From RGIG464 sp045643185 (GTDB taxonomy: Bacteria > Myxococcota_A > Bradymonadia > UBA4248), in assembly GCA_045643185.1 (NCBI GenBank), contig JAZUKH010000045.1, positions 1-19,007 on the forward strand: a stretch of DNA of 19,007 bases, read 5' to 3'. Positions within the stretch are counted from its first letter, which is position 1; every line of letters begins with the position of its first letter. The notes under the pieces are model-generated. The model was not told the origin of the DNA, ran no database searches, and was given only the letters and a program-made list of their open reading frames with translations. Made by a program: the position numbers and the translations under genes. Below are positions 1 through 8,300 of this stretch, piece by piece.

Positions 1-515
1 AGTCCGAACGCGACCCGCATGATGCTCGCTGTACGATCTGCAGCGAAGACCAAGTGACGATCGACACAGGGGCCTTTGGTCTGAGTGCCGGCCGCATACA
101 AATCTGTTGGGCCTATGCCGACCAGGTCTCAAACGCACTCAAAACCATCGCTCAGTCTGGTGAATTCACGATCGAAAAGCTTGAAGGATACCGTCCCGGA
201 CGAACGCGCGGAGCCCTTGACAAGAACGGCCTTCGTACCGAGTGGAGCAACCACAGCTTTGGTGCAGCCCTTGATATCAATGCGCACAAAAATGCTATCT
301 ATACTAACTGCCCTAAACCCATCGTTGGCTCAACGAACGACGTCAAAACGTGCAAAAAAGGCATTGGTGGCGCTTATGACCCAGCCAAGAATCCAAAGAC
401 CTCGATCAAGAAAGACGACATCGTATATCGTGAATTCACACAATTTTGGAAATGGGGCGGCGAAATCGAAGGCTCTACCAAGGATATCATGCATTTTTCG
501 ATCACAGGCTATTAA
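1..515 (+). CDS. M15-family D,D-carboxypeptidase/extensin-like peptidase (5' truncated)
   Basis: The reading frame is open from base 3 and enters from outside the window, so the N-terminus is missing; the GTG at 54 is probably internal because the codons before it read ARCTICSEDQ, which resembles the Cys-containing stretch of related proteins. The visible 170 residues contain SNHSFGAALDIN, the His/Asp zinc-binding pattern of M15 peptidases (SxHxxGxAxD), and a late MHFSI, matching the final zinc-ligand His (usually WHF). Family members cleave D-Ala-D-Ala or related peptidoglycan cross-links in the cell envelope. The signal peptide cannot be seen. The gene ends one base before the PqqD-like gene, so the two are probably cotranscribed. 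A role in a peptide-modification cluster cannot be told from plain cell-wall turnover. Confidence 0.78.
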   Translation, partial: SERDPHDARCTICSEDQVTIDTGAFGLSAGRIQICWAYADQVSNALKTIAQSGEFTIEKLEGYRPGRTRGALDKNGLRTEWSNHSFGAALDINAHKNAIYTNCPKPIVGSTNDVKTCKKGIGGAYDPAKNPKTSIKKDDIVYREFTQFWKWGGEIEGSTKDIMHFSITGY

Positions 516-516
516 T

Positions 517-780
517 ATGCTCAAAATATCTTCAGAAGTCGTAGCCCAGCCCGTCGGCGATCAATTGATCTTACTAGATCTGCATGGTAACGCGTATTTT
601 TCGTTGAACGCGAGTGCACGTTTTATGTTTGAGCGCCTTAGCCAAGGTCTTTCCCCCGACTCGATCGTCGACGAAGCCGCGCGCACCTTTGCGGCAACGC
701 CCGAACAACTTGCCTCCGACTTGTCTGAGCTCATCGAAGCCCTCAAATCCTATCATCTGGTCGAGGCTGACGCGATGTAA
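517..780 (+). CDS. PqqD-like peptide-binding protein (RRE fold)
   Basis: This 87-residue protein starts at an ATG one base after the preceding stop (TAA-T-ATG), which suggests translational coupling. The central pattern LDLHGNAYFSLNASARFMF matches the PqqD family hallmark (xxGxxYxLNxxAxxIW/F), followed by two helices predicted to pack on a small winged-helix fold. PqqD-like proteins bind leader peptides of ribosomally made, modified peptides (RiPPs), or act as stand-alone partners of HprK-like kinases. The next gene encodes such a kinase 42 bases downstream. The family call is firm; the peptide substrate is unknown. A longer overlapping frame beginning near 85 is an out-of-frame artefact that merges into this gene. 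Confidence 0.8.
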   Translation: MLKISSEVVAQPVGDQLILLDLHGNAYFSLNASARFMFERLSQGLSPDSIVDEAARTFAATPEQLASDLSELIEALKSYHLVEADAM

Positions 781-822
781 CGCGTCATGCACTGGTTGCG
801 CACACGGAGTTAAGGCGTCGTT

Positions 823-1662
823 ATGTCGATCATCTTCACCGACCCGTTCAAGAGCCTGACCGAGGGTGGCTATGATCCCACGGATTGGCCTGTTGACCTC
901 GTTTTTCATCGAGATGCCGACGTCGATGCGCCCTTAATGATCCAGAGTACGCCCCGTGGCGCTGACCTGTCGTTTGCGAATGCGTGCGCGCATCTTTTTC
1001 CGGGCGAGTCTCTCGTGGAACTCGAGTTAAAAGAAAAGGGCGGTATTTGTTTTCCGGTGTCGTATCATCGAGACCGGCTCATTTTGCCCGTAATGCGTAT
1101 CATGCGCGGCGCTTTGGCATTTCACGCGAGCTGCGTTGAATGCGCCGGTCAGGCAACTTTATTACTTGCCCCGACCGGCGTGGGCAAATCGACGTGTGCC
1201 GCGGCGCTTGTGGCGTTTGCCGGCGCCAAACTCATGTCAGATGACACAACCACACTCGTCAACACCAAACAACGTCCATTCGCTTTTCCTGCATCAAACA
1301 GCTTTGCCATGCGTCACGCGTTGTTGAACGAAGAACCGTGTTTTGAAACACCAACACCCTTTTTGCCCCAAAAACATTTGTTGACGCTCAATCCCAGTTG
1401 GGTCGCGACCGAGCCCGTGCCGATCGAACAGCTAATTTTTATAAAACAAGGTCGATCCGCGCGCAAACCGCTATCACAAGCAGAACTGGTGCCACGACTA
1501 CTCGCCCAGCAATTCGCTTTTTCAGCGGCACCAGCGGCTTTTCGAGCACGTCAATTCGCGCAATGTATGACATTAGCCAGTCAGGTGCCTGCTTTTGAAG
1601 TTGGTGTCGATACGTCAACGCGTGAAGCACTTCGCCAGTTTGCCGAAAACTTTGGCGCATAA
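823..1662 (+). CDS. HprK-related P-loop kinase
   Basis: This 279-residue protein has FHAS (about residues 100-103), then the P-loop LAPTGVGKST (115-124), then SDD (139-141), the order found in HPr-kinase-like proteins (HAS, GxxGxGKST, sDD). The C-terminal stretch PAFEVGVDTSTREAL resembles the usual end of such kinases. Relatives are encoded beside PqqD-like and lasso-type B2 genes and are thought to phosphorylate a peptide or protein substrate; true HPr kinase/phosphorylase function is unlikely because the usual N-terminal domain is absent. The start is supported by AAGG about seven bases upstream of ATG. The last 82 bases overlap the oppositely oriented B2-like gene. Confidence 0.78.
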   Translation: MSIIFTDPFKSLTEGGYDPTDWPVDLVFHRDADVDAPLMIQSTPRGADLSFANACAHLFPGESLVELELKEKGGICFPVSYHRDRLILPVMRIMRGALAFHASCVECAGQATLLLAPTGVGKSTCAAALVAFAGAKLMSDDTTTLVNTKQRPFAFPASNSFAMRHALLNEEPCFETPTPFLPQKHLLTLNPSWVATEPVPIEQLIFIKQGRSARKPLSQAELVPRLLAQQFAFSAAPAAFRARQFAQCMTLASQVPAFEVGVDTSTREALRQFAENFGA

Positions 1663-2021
1663 AAATAACGTCGTTCCGGCGTTTCGACCCAGGCGTGCAT
1701 CAAAAGTTCGTTGTGCTCAACGCAATGCCCGATCACGACTTCCGACCCCGTCGCATGAAGGGCAAGCCAGGTCTGCATCACACAGGCAGTCTCAAGACAG
1801 GCTACGCCCGGCAAATGAGCCGCAACGCGTTGCAACCATGTCGCGATCTGGTCGCAATGTGACGCATTCGGGCACGTCACACCCAATTTGTCACTGAGAT
1901 AAAACGCCGTTTGGGCCACGGCGTTATTGGCACGAATGGTCTTTTCTGGCCCAAACACGTGGTTGATCAATGCAACGCCAGCCAAACAGGCTGGCGAAAA
2001 GCATACAAACCCGTCCAACAT
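1581..2021 (-). CDS. Lasso-peptide B2-like transglutaminase-fold protease
   Basis: This 146-residue protein resembles the B2 leader-peptidase family of lasso-peptide clusters (transglutaminase-like Cys protease). The visible matches are ACLETACVMQTWL around residues 74-86, where Cys75 aligns with the nucleophile of the family's CLxxA/SLxLxxLL motif, then VVIGHCVEHN, and MHAWVE around 108-113 with the catalytic His109. In known systems B2 cuts the leader from a precursor peptide delivered by a PqqD-like protein. The start codon overlaps the stop of the upstream gene (TAATG), a sign of coupled translation. The last 27 codons run antisense to the end of the HprK-like gene; they fall beyond the HAWVE core and look less conserved. 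No precursor gene is visible. Confidence 0.7.
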   Translation of the reverse strand: MLDGFVCFSPACLAGVALINHVFGPEKTIRANNAVAQTAFYLSDKLGVTCPNASHCDQIATWLQRVAAHLPGVACLETACVMQTWLALHATGSEVVIGHCVEHNELLMHAWVETPERRYFYAPKFSANWRSASRVDVSTPTSKAGT

Positions 2022-3109
2022 TACGGTATGCGCTGAATCGGGAAGAGTTTACAACAACATCCAACGCCAAAGTAAGCGAGCAAATCACGAAGCGCTACAA
2101 AGAATTCGTTTGAAACGATGATGTTGCCATTTTCGGTAGAACAAATGGGCGACTGACGCATAAACGGGTTATTCACCACGCGAAAATCAAAACCGGCCAG
2201 TCGTCGAGCAGTATAACCAAAAGCCCCCCAGGTTGCTTCGCCATAAAGGTTAATGCCCTGCTCACACTGAACAATCGGCATATTGATGCGGTAATACTGG
2301 TAGAGTTTTTGTCGCAAAACCACGGGACGATAACCGAGGACCTGAGTTGCGAAAGCGATCGCCTGATCGAGCTTTTCGGGTGATTTACTCACGACAATGC
2401 CAGTTTCAACGACGTAATCGCAGGGCGCCTGACGTTTAATATCGTCAGGAATAAGCGGCATGAGAATGAGCGAACCTTCTACTGTAGTGCGAAGGGGTTC
2501 CAGATCAAGCTGGAACTTTTGAAGCAGAATGTCAGCAATTTCCCAATAAATGGCAATGTCGCCATTGGGCAGATAACCAAATAACTGCGGGGAGTTATGG
2601 GCAATATCGATGTCAATGGGGGCATCGGTCATCGCCGTGTTAAACCCGTTCGTCGAAATCGGATAATGCCATTTACACAATTCTTCCGAAAAAACCGGAA
2701 TATTAAGCAATAAAGATTGCGTTTTATCCCAAGTAGACGGGAAGGTGATCTCAAGATCATCGCGCAAACAGTTTTGCGTATGAAGCGTATATTGCATACC
2801 CGTGCTTTGAACATCGAGCAACAATTCATCAAATTCACTGATATGAAGGATCGTCGAATCCATAATGTCGGCGCCCGAAGTAGAGTCTTCGTTGGTGCCG
2901 AGAATATCGTAGGCACCCGACTCATGTTCGCGTTTCGCCGAGGCATAAAAAGGATTCATCATGGGAAACTCGCGAACACCTTCCAGACCTTCTCGAGTTT
3001 CAGGGAATAAAAAGCCGCGTGGTATAAAACAGGAATCAAAAGGCGCAACAAGCGCCGCGTCACCGACGGTTTTAACGTACGGTGGCAACTTGGCATTAGA
3101 TTCTGACAT
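2021..3109 (-). CDS. Unrecognised 362-residue protein coupled to the B2-like gene
   Basis: I do not recognise this family. The start at 3109 (MSESNAKLPP) is chosen because the frame upstream of it runs through a palindromic repeat and has no protein-like character, although the ribosome site before 3109 is weak. The protein appears soluble, with no signal peptide or membrane segment. It has an acidic middle region, many aromatic residues, and an unusual CCC triplet close to the C-terminus (GVGCCCKLFPIQRIP). The stop overlaps the ATG of the B2-like gene, so the two products are probably made together. Its position is where lasso clusters often encode a cyclase, but no asparagine-synthetase ATP-binding motif (SGGxDS) is present. 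A role in peptide maturation is only inferred from context. Confidence 0.72.
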   Translation of the reverse strand: MSESNAKLPPYVKTVGDAALVAPFDSCFIPRGFLFPETREGLEGVREFPMMNPFYASAKREHESGAYDILGTNEDSTSGADIMDSTILHISEFDELLLDVQSTGMQYTLHTQNCLRDDLEITFPSTWDKTQSLLLNIPVFSEELCKWHYPISTNGFNTAMTDAPIDIDIAHNSPQLFGYLPNGDIAIYWEIADILLQKFQLDLEPLRTTVEGSLILMPLIPDDIKRQAPCDYVVETGIVVSKSPEKLDQAIAFATQVLGYRPVVLRQKLYQYYRINMPIVQCEQGINLYGEATWGAFGYTARRLAGFDFRVVNNPFMRQSPICSTENGNIIVSNEFFVALRDLLAYFGVGCCCKLFPIQRIP

Positions 3110-3128
3110 GACAAGTCCGCTTGAAGGG

Positions 3129-3213
3129 TTTGGGGCGAAGCCCCAAAAATGAGAGGGGCGCGGCGTATTTCGCAGAAATAGCCGCGTGGGGGGACACCTC
3201 CCCCCACTCCAAA
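3129..3213. repeat. Palindromic REP-like element, copy A
   Basis: Three hairpins lie in a row. First is TTTGGGGC-GAA-GCCCCAAA (3129-3147). Second is CGCGGC-G-TATTT (3059-style core, at 3159-3170) paired with AAATA-GCCGCG (3176-3186), with one bulged G. Third is TGGGGGGA-CACC-TCCCCCCA (3187-3206). Read on the minus strand, the second and third hairpins have the same order and core as the element at 13187. No T-run follows on either strand, so it does not look like an intrinsic terminator. It lies between divergent genes, inside the predicted leader of the minus-strand unit. Confidence 0.75.
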
Positions 3214-3222
3214 AACGAACAG

Positions 3223-3251
3223 AATGTAAACGATTAAAGGTTTTAGTGCAA
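3223..3251 (-). promoter_or_regulatory. Candidate sigma-70 promoter for the 362-residue protein/B2 unit
   Basis: On the minus strand TTGCAC (3246-3251) and TACATT (3223-3228) are separated by 17 bases, a good match to -35/-10 elements. Transcription would begin near 3216 and give a leader of about 107 bases that contains the palindromic element at 3129-3213. Confidence 0.5.
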
Positions 3252-3375
3252 GATTTGAAGTCGCTTTGGCACGACCTTGCATGAAAAATAATCATCCCGG
3301 CATTCACAGATGCCCCGCAGAGCAAATTCGTGTACACTGTCTAAATGCGGACACGAAGCCCGCAAGGAGCGTGAA

Positions 3376-5229
3376 ATGAATTTGACACTCGGAGACTTGA
3401 TTCAGCTGGGCATCGACGGAGCTGGCCGTCTGCAGCGCCATTTGCGCTCAAAACTCAATGTTCTGCCCAACATGCCGGAAGCCTGTATCGTCTTTAACGA
3501 AGGCTACATGGGCATTGAAAAATACATCGCTGACCACGAACGGGCGAGTAAGATCATTAACTATTTGATTTACGAAGGGTGCTTAAACGCATCGCAGATC
3601 GTGTCGCCCAAAACCGCGACCATCACCCAACTCGCGCTTATACATGATTTTTCGTATCTTTCGCAGTTGACGGAGCCTGAGATCGGCCAACGAATTTTTG
3701 GCGAAGGCGTGCCGGACGAGGCGATCAAACGCTGCATTGACCAGCAGCGACTTATGGCTGGTGGGACGCTTCGCGCGGCGCGCATGGCTGTTTCGAGCAT
3801 TTACCCCAAGCGCATCATCAATCTGGGCGGCGGCTTTCACCATGCCTATCCGGAAGGCGGTTACGCATTTTGCGTCTTTAACGACGTTGCTGCCGCCATC
3901 GCACATTTGCGAAAACATGGTTATGACAAGAAGATCTTGATCATTGACCTGGATCTTCATCAAGGGGATGGGAGTAAAAAGTTTTTTGCGCGCGACAATA
4001 ATGTGTTCACCTACTCCATTCATGCAGAATCGTGGGATAAGAACGAATACGACGCCAACCTGGATATTCCGCTCGGCCCCGGTATTGGTGACGAAGCCTA
4101 CCTGCAGGCGCTCAAAACGACGTTGCCGGACGTCGTTCAGAAAGTTCAGCCCGGCCTGGTGTTTTATTTAGCTGGTGTGGATGTCGCTGAGGACGATGAA
4201 TTGGGCGATTGGCGCGTCACCCATGAGGGCATTTTTGAACGCGATCGTTTTGTCGACCAGATCGTTGGCAAACGCCGCATGGTCATTGTGACGGCCGGGG
4301 GCTACGGCAAGAATGCCTGGCGCCACTCCGCTCGTTATTTTGCCTATTTGTTGACAGGCATAGCCAAGCCCATCGCTTCGAACAACGAAAAGCTGATCAC
4401 TGCGCTTAAGCACATGTCGCGCACGCTTCCGATTGCCAAACTGACTGCCGAAAAAGACGGAGCCTCGCTCGACGATGACGATCTGCTCGACCTCTTTTCG
4501 GATGTCAACAAGAAGACCAAGCTCTTTGACTACTACTCGGCGTATGGCGTCGAGTGTGCCATGGACAAGGTCGGCATCTTCGACCACCTGCGTAACATCG
4601 GTTTTCCGCTCACGCATCTCGAATTTGAACTCGACCACCCGAATGGCCAGGCCATTCGCGTTTGGAGCAGCGACGCAAAAAAAGAGCTGCTCCTTGAAGC
4701 CGTATTGGACGAAAAGACCTGTCTGGACAATCGAAAGATCCTTTGGATCGAGTGGCTTTTGCTACAAAACCCGACCAAAACGCCGACCGAAGCGCGGCCA
4801 CTGCTACCAGGCCAGACCTATCCTGGACTTGGCTGTCTCAAACAAGTCATTGGTTTGTTGTTCATGGTGGCAGACCGACTGAATTTTGACGGGCTCGGCT
4901 TTAATCCGTCGCATTATCACGTCTGTTTTATGGCCAAAGGTCAAGGTTATTTCGAAAAACCGCGTGACGAAGCACGTTTTCGTGTAGCTCAGGCGATCAC
5001 TGCCGGCATGAACATTCAAAAAGCGAGTCAGAGTCTGTCAGACGGCATGAAATTCGGTACCCAAACGTATAAATGGATTCCGGCACGCATGATCATTCCG
5101 ACAAGCGAAGCCGCCAAAGCCTGGTTTGCTCGTTCCGAATTTCAACACGAAGTCGAGCACCTCGCTGCGCTCGAGCTTGCTAAGTTTGGTCAATCCAGAA
5201 CTTATACGATCAAAAAGCGTTTTACTTAA
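3376..5229 (+). CDS. Histone-deacetylase-family protein with a large C-terminal extension
   Basis: The 617-residue protein begins at 3376, eight bases after AAGGAG; an in-frame ATG at 3310 lacks such a site. Residues 1 to about 330 form a class I/II deacetylase-type domain: GGGFHHAYPEGGYAF (151-165, His155/156 dyad), DLDLHQGDG (191-199, zinc ligands Asp193 and His195), AGVDVAEDDELG (266-277, zinc ligand Asp269) and GGYG (308-311, Tyr310). All expected catalytic residues are present. Bacterial members deacetylate proteins, polyamines or acetoin-pathway enzymes. Residues about 340-617 form an extra region I cannot assign, with an acidic DDDD patch and PLLPGQTYPGLG. Most single-domain relatives are only 300-400 residues. 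It converges on the condensin operon, separated by a strong hairpin. Confidence 0.82.
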   Translation: MNLTLGDLIQLGIDGAGRLQRHLRSKLNVLPNMPEACIVFNEGYMGIEKYIADHERASKIINYLIYEGCLNASQIVSPKTATITQLALIHDFSYLSQLTEPEIGQRIFGEGVPDEAIKRCIDQQRLMAGGTLRAARMAVSSIYPKRIINLGGGFHHAYPEGGYAFCVFNDVAAAIAHLRKHGYDKKILIIDLDLHQGDGSKKFFARDNNVFTYSIHAESWDKNEYDANLDIPLGPGIGDEAYLQALKTTLPDVVQKVQPGLVFYLAGVDVAEDDELGDWRVTHEGIFERDRFVDQIVGKRRMVIVTAGGYGKNAWRHSARYFAYLLTGIAKPIASNNEKLITALKHMSRTLPIAKLTAEKDGASLDDDDLLDLFSDVNKKTKLFDYYSAYGVECAMDKVGIFDHLRNIGFPLTHLEFELDHPNGQAIRVWSSDAKKELLLEAVLDEKTCLDNRKILWIEWLLLQNPTKTPTEARPLLPGQTYPGLGCLKQVIGLLFMVADRLNFDGLGFNPSHYHVCFMAKGQGYFEKPRDEARFRVAQAITAGMNIQKASQSLSDGMKFGTQTYKWIPARMIIPTSEAAKAWFARSEFQHEVEHLAALELAKFGQSRTYTIKKRFT

Positions 5230-5243
5230 TACCATCGCTTTTC

Positions 5244-5285
5244 CGCGTGCGTTTCCACAATACAATTCAATTGGAAGCGCACGCG
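5244..5285. terminator. Strong hairpin between convergent genes, probable bidirectional terminator
   Basis: CGCGTGCGTTTCC (5244-5256) pairs with GGAAGCGCACGCG (5273-5285) with one G-T wobble and a 16-base AT-rich loop. It sits in the 73-base gap between the deacetylase stop and the SMC stop. There is no T-run on either side, so factor-independent termination is uncertain. Confidence 0.5.
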
Positions 5286-5302
5286 ATGTGGCGATTTATG
5301 AA

Positions 5303-8300
5303 TTAGTCCTGATCAGACGACTGATCTTCGTCATCCTGAACTGTGTGTTCTTCAACGCGGGCAACGCGCAGCGCATCAATGCGTGAATTGACGTCGGCTT
5401 CGTTTTCAAGCAAGTGGTGATTGCGCGTGCGATCCACGAGTTCGTTGCGCAGACGGATGACGTTCGGAATCACACCAAGTGCGTCGAGGTCGTGCAAACC
5501 GGTCGTATAAACGAGCTGAATGCCCATGGCCGAAGCGAATTGACGCTGCATATTGATGAACGAAACGCGGCTGGCACGACCAACCGGGTTATCGAGCAAC
5601 AAAACGCTCGTCGGCTGACGATTCATACCACGTGTACGCGCACGGACATTGGCGAGCGTGCAATACAACAAGATGGCACATGTCATCTGTTCACCGCCCG
5701 AAAAACGCGCGGTCTGCGTGATCTCGATATAACGTTGCAACGAGCTCGTTGCCGGGTTCAAAACACGGATCGTGAAGGGCGACGCAAGCGCGCGGACGGC
5801 GCGTTGAACAAGTTTGATGCCTGCAGGCAAGTTCGGTTCATCCACGATCGCATCGACAAGTTCCTGAATGAGATCGAGCTTGTCTTTCTGCGAAGGCGGT
5901 TCCTTGGTCGTAATGCGCAAGAAGCGTTCGCCACCCACACCGGGAATCTCTGTCGGCACCGTGCTTGAGGAATCCGCCAGTTTAAGCAGGCGCAAACCTT
6001 CATTTGCTGCAGTCAAAAGCAATTTCGCCAAGATCGTGCGGTGCGCATCGATATCGGCGAGTGTTTCCTGAAGCTGTGTCACGCGCAACGTGAGTTGGTC
6101 GCGGTATTCAGACGACGAGGATTCGATATTTTCGGGGTCGAGTGTCTTAAACTGAGTGATAATACGGCTCTGGAGCGCAGCAAATGCATCGTTTTCAACC
6201 CATTTTCGCACGGTCGCAACGAGCGTACGACGCGTCGAATCGAGCGTCGAATGAACCTGCTGGTAGTTTGCCAGGCGTTCTTCAAGCTGCGAGATGTTTG
6301 CTCCGATCTCATTAGCTTCAATGGGGCTAAACAACATCGTTTCACTCGGTTTGTTACGGCTAAAGAAGTCGGCGTTGCTTCGCAAAACCGATTTGAGGCG
6401 CTCGGCATCCTTCTTGAGCGTATCCTTGCTGTGTTTGGCATCGGCCACTTTCTCGTCGATCTCATTGATCTGCCGTTCAAACTGCTTGATCCGTTCGATC
6501 GCCGCCTGAGCTTCAGCCATGAGTTTGTTGATGCTGGCCTGTGATATTTCGGTCTCGAGTTCTTTTGGCAAAGACGGCTTACCGCAGCCGATCCAGCGAT
6601 CACGCTTTTGTTTGAGATCCGCTTCTTTTTCACCCTGAGCGCGGTTGGCTTCAGCCAAGCGCGAACGCAAAACTTCGACGAGTTCTTCAGCCCGTTCAAG
6701 ATGATTGTCGATATCATTGGGGTTTTCGAGCGATTCGACGGCAAATTTGACTTCGTCGAGTGTCAGACCATCACGCAAACAACGATCGAGATTCGATTTG
6801 GCTTTTTTTGCATAAGTCTCGACATCATCAAGTTTGCGACGCAATTCGTCGTTGCCTAATTCTCGCTCGACCTGTTCACACAAGGATTTGTAGCGACTAC
6901 GCAATTCGTCGATGGCGCCAGCCTTGGGAGCGGGTTGTTTTTTGACGTAACGGATCTGAGAGATCTCACTTTCGAGCAAACGAGCTTCTTCGGCATAAGG
7001 ATCAGCCTGTTTGCTGATACGACGTGCATCTTCACGGATCTCATCGGCTTGAGCACGGAGTTCATCGGCGCATTCACGATGTTTTGCCGCTTCAGCGAGG
7101 CATCGGTCGCATTCCGCAGTCCAAGTCTCCACACCACTTTCGTTGTCATCCAAAAACATTTGGAGTCGCTCAAGCGATGTTTCGAGCGCACGAATCTCAT
7201 TCGAGAGCTGATCTTCCACAGACGTATCGTTGCGGCGTTTTTCGGTAAAACGGCGCAAATCGTCGACGATATCCTGCAAACGCGCCTGTTCATCCTCATA
7301 CATGGTGCTGAGCTGCGTCATTTTGGTGCGCATGTTCTGGAAGCATCCACGCGGATAGAGAGAACGGAACTGTGTGAAGCGAAGCGACGAATTGGTGAAA
7401 TTCGTCTGCATGGCCTGCAGCTTTTTAACGTCGATGTCGATCTGATTGAGTTTTTGTTCAAGATTCGTGAGTTCGTTGGCAGCAGCCGTTTTATCAAACC
7501 AGGCGTCGTTGCGGGGACCAGCGACATAGACGCGGTTATTGGCGGGTTCGTTGGTATCAAACACCGACGGTGTCGCAATCGAAATCGGAAGCGGCGGCAT
7601 TTTGTCGGGCGCAGCCGCCAGAGCCTGACGCACGCGATCGAGCTCGTTTTCAGGTACGATAATGCCTTGAGCGATCGCAGGAAACTCGCGGATCAAACGG
7701 CGTTTGGTCGCGGAATCGCCAGCGATATGCTCATTGATATACGTCCAACCGCTCATCGCATTGACTTTGGTCGACAAGAAGGCGAGCAACGCCTCGACCT
7801 CAACGGTCGGCGGCATCAAACCGCGATCCTGCAAATGGACACGCGCACGTTCCAACGAGGCACTTTCAGTACGAAGACGTGCACATTGTTCACCGATCTC
7901 AGACGCACGACGTGCAAGCAGCGTCGCCGTATCATCGGGCAGATCTTCGACCGAGATCGAATCCGCTTCAAGGCATTCAAGCAATGTCTTATCGGATTCG
8001 ATGGCATCACGCGCGGCAATCGCCTTGTCAAAATCGCGTTTGGCGGCATCAAGTTCCGCTTTGTGCGTGGCAACAGAGGCTTGAAGCTTATCTTTGTTGC
8101 GACCGAGTTCATCGATCATCTCGTCATCACCGCTACGGCGATTCTGATTTGATCGCATTTTTTGCATCAATCCGGTTTTGGCAGCCGAAATACGGTCTCG
8201 AGCTTCTTCGGGCGTTTCATGCGGCTGCAACACACCAATATTGATCAATTTGGCATACGCGGTATCGCGCTTTTCGATGTTCAGACGATAGCTCTTAGCT

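Noticed and set aside
2021..3109. Asparagine-synthetase-type lasso cyclase
   Set aside because: The SGGxDS ATP-binding motif and the glutaminase N-terminus are absent.
3129..3147. GGGGC-GAA-GCCCC hairpin as an intrinsic terminator
   Set aside because: No T-run follows it on either strand, and no gene ends just before it.
3110..3337. N-terminal extension of the 362-residue protein by 76 codons
   Set aside because: The extension reads through the palindromic element and the candidate promoter, is low in protein-like character, and would make the repeat coding.
3310..3375. Earlier ATG for the deacetylase gene
   Set aside because: No ribosome site before 3310, while AAGGAG stands at the right distance before 3376.
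6935..8152. 405-codon open frame on the plus strand inside the SMC gene
   Set aside because: It is antisense to the coiled-coil region; long antisense frames are expected from its codon use, and no ribosome site or domain is seen.
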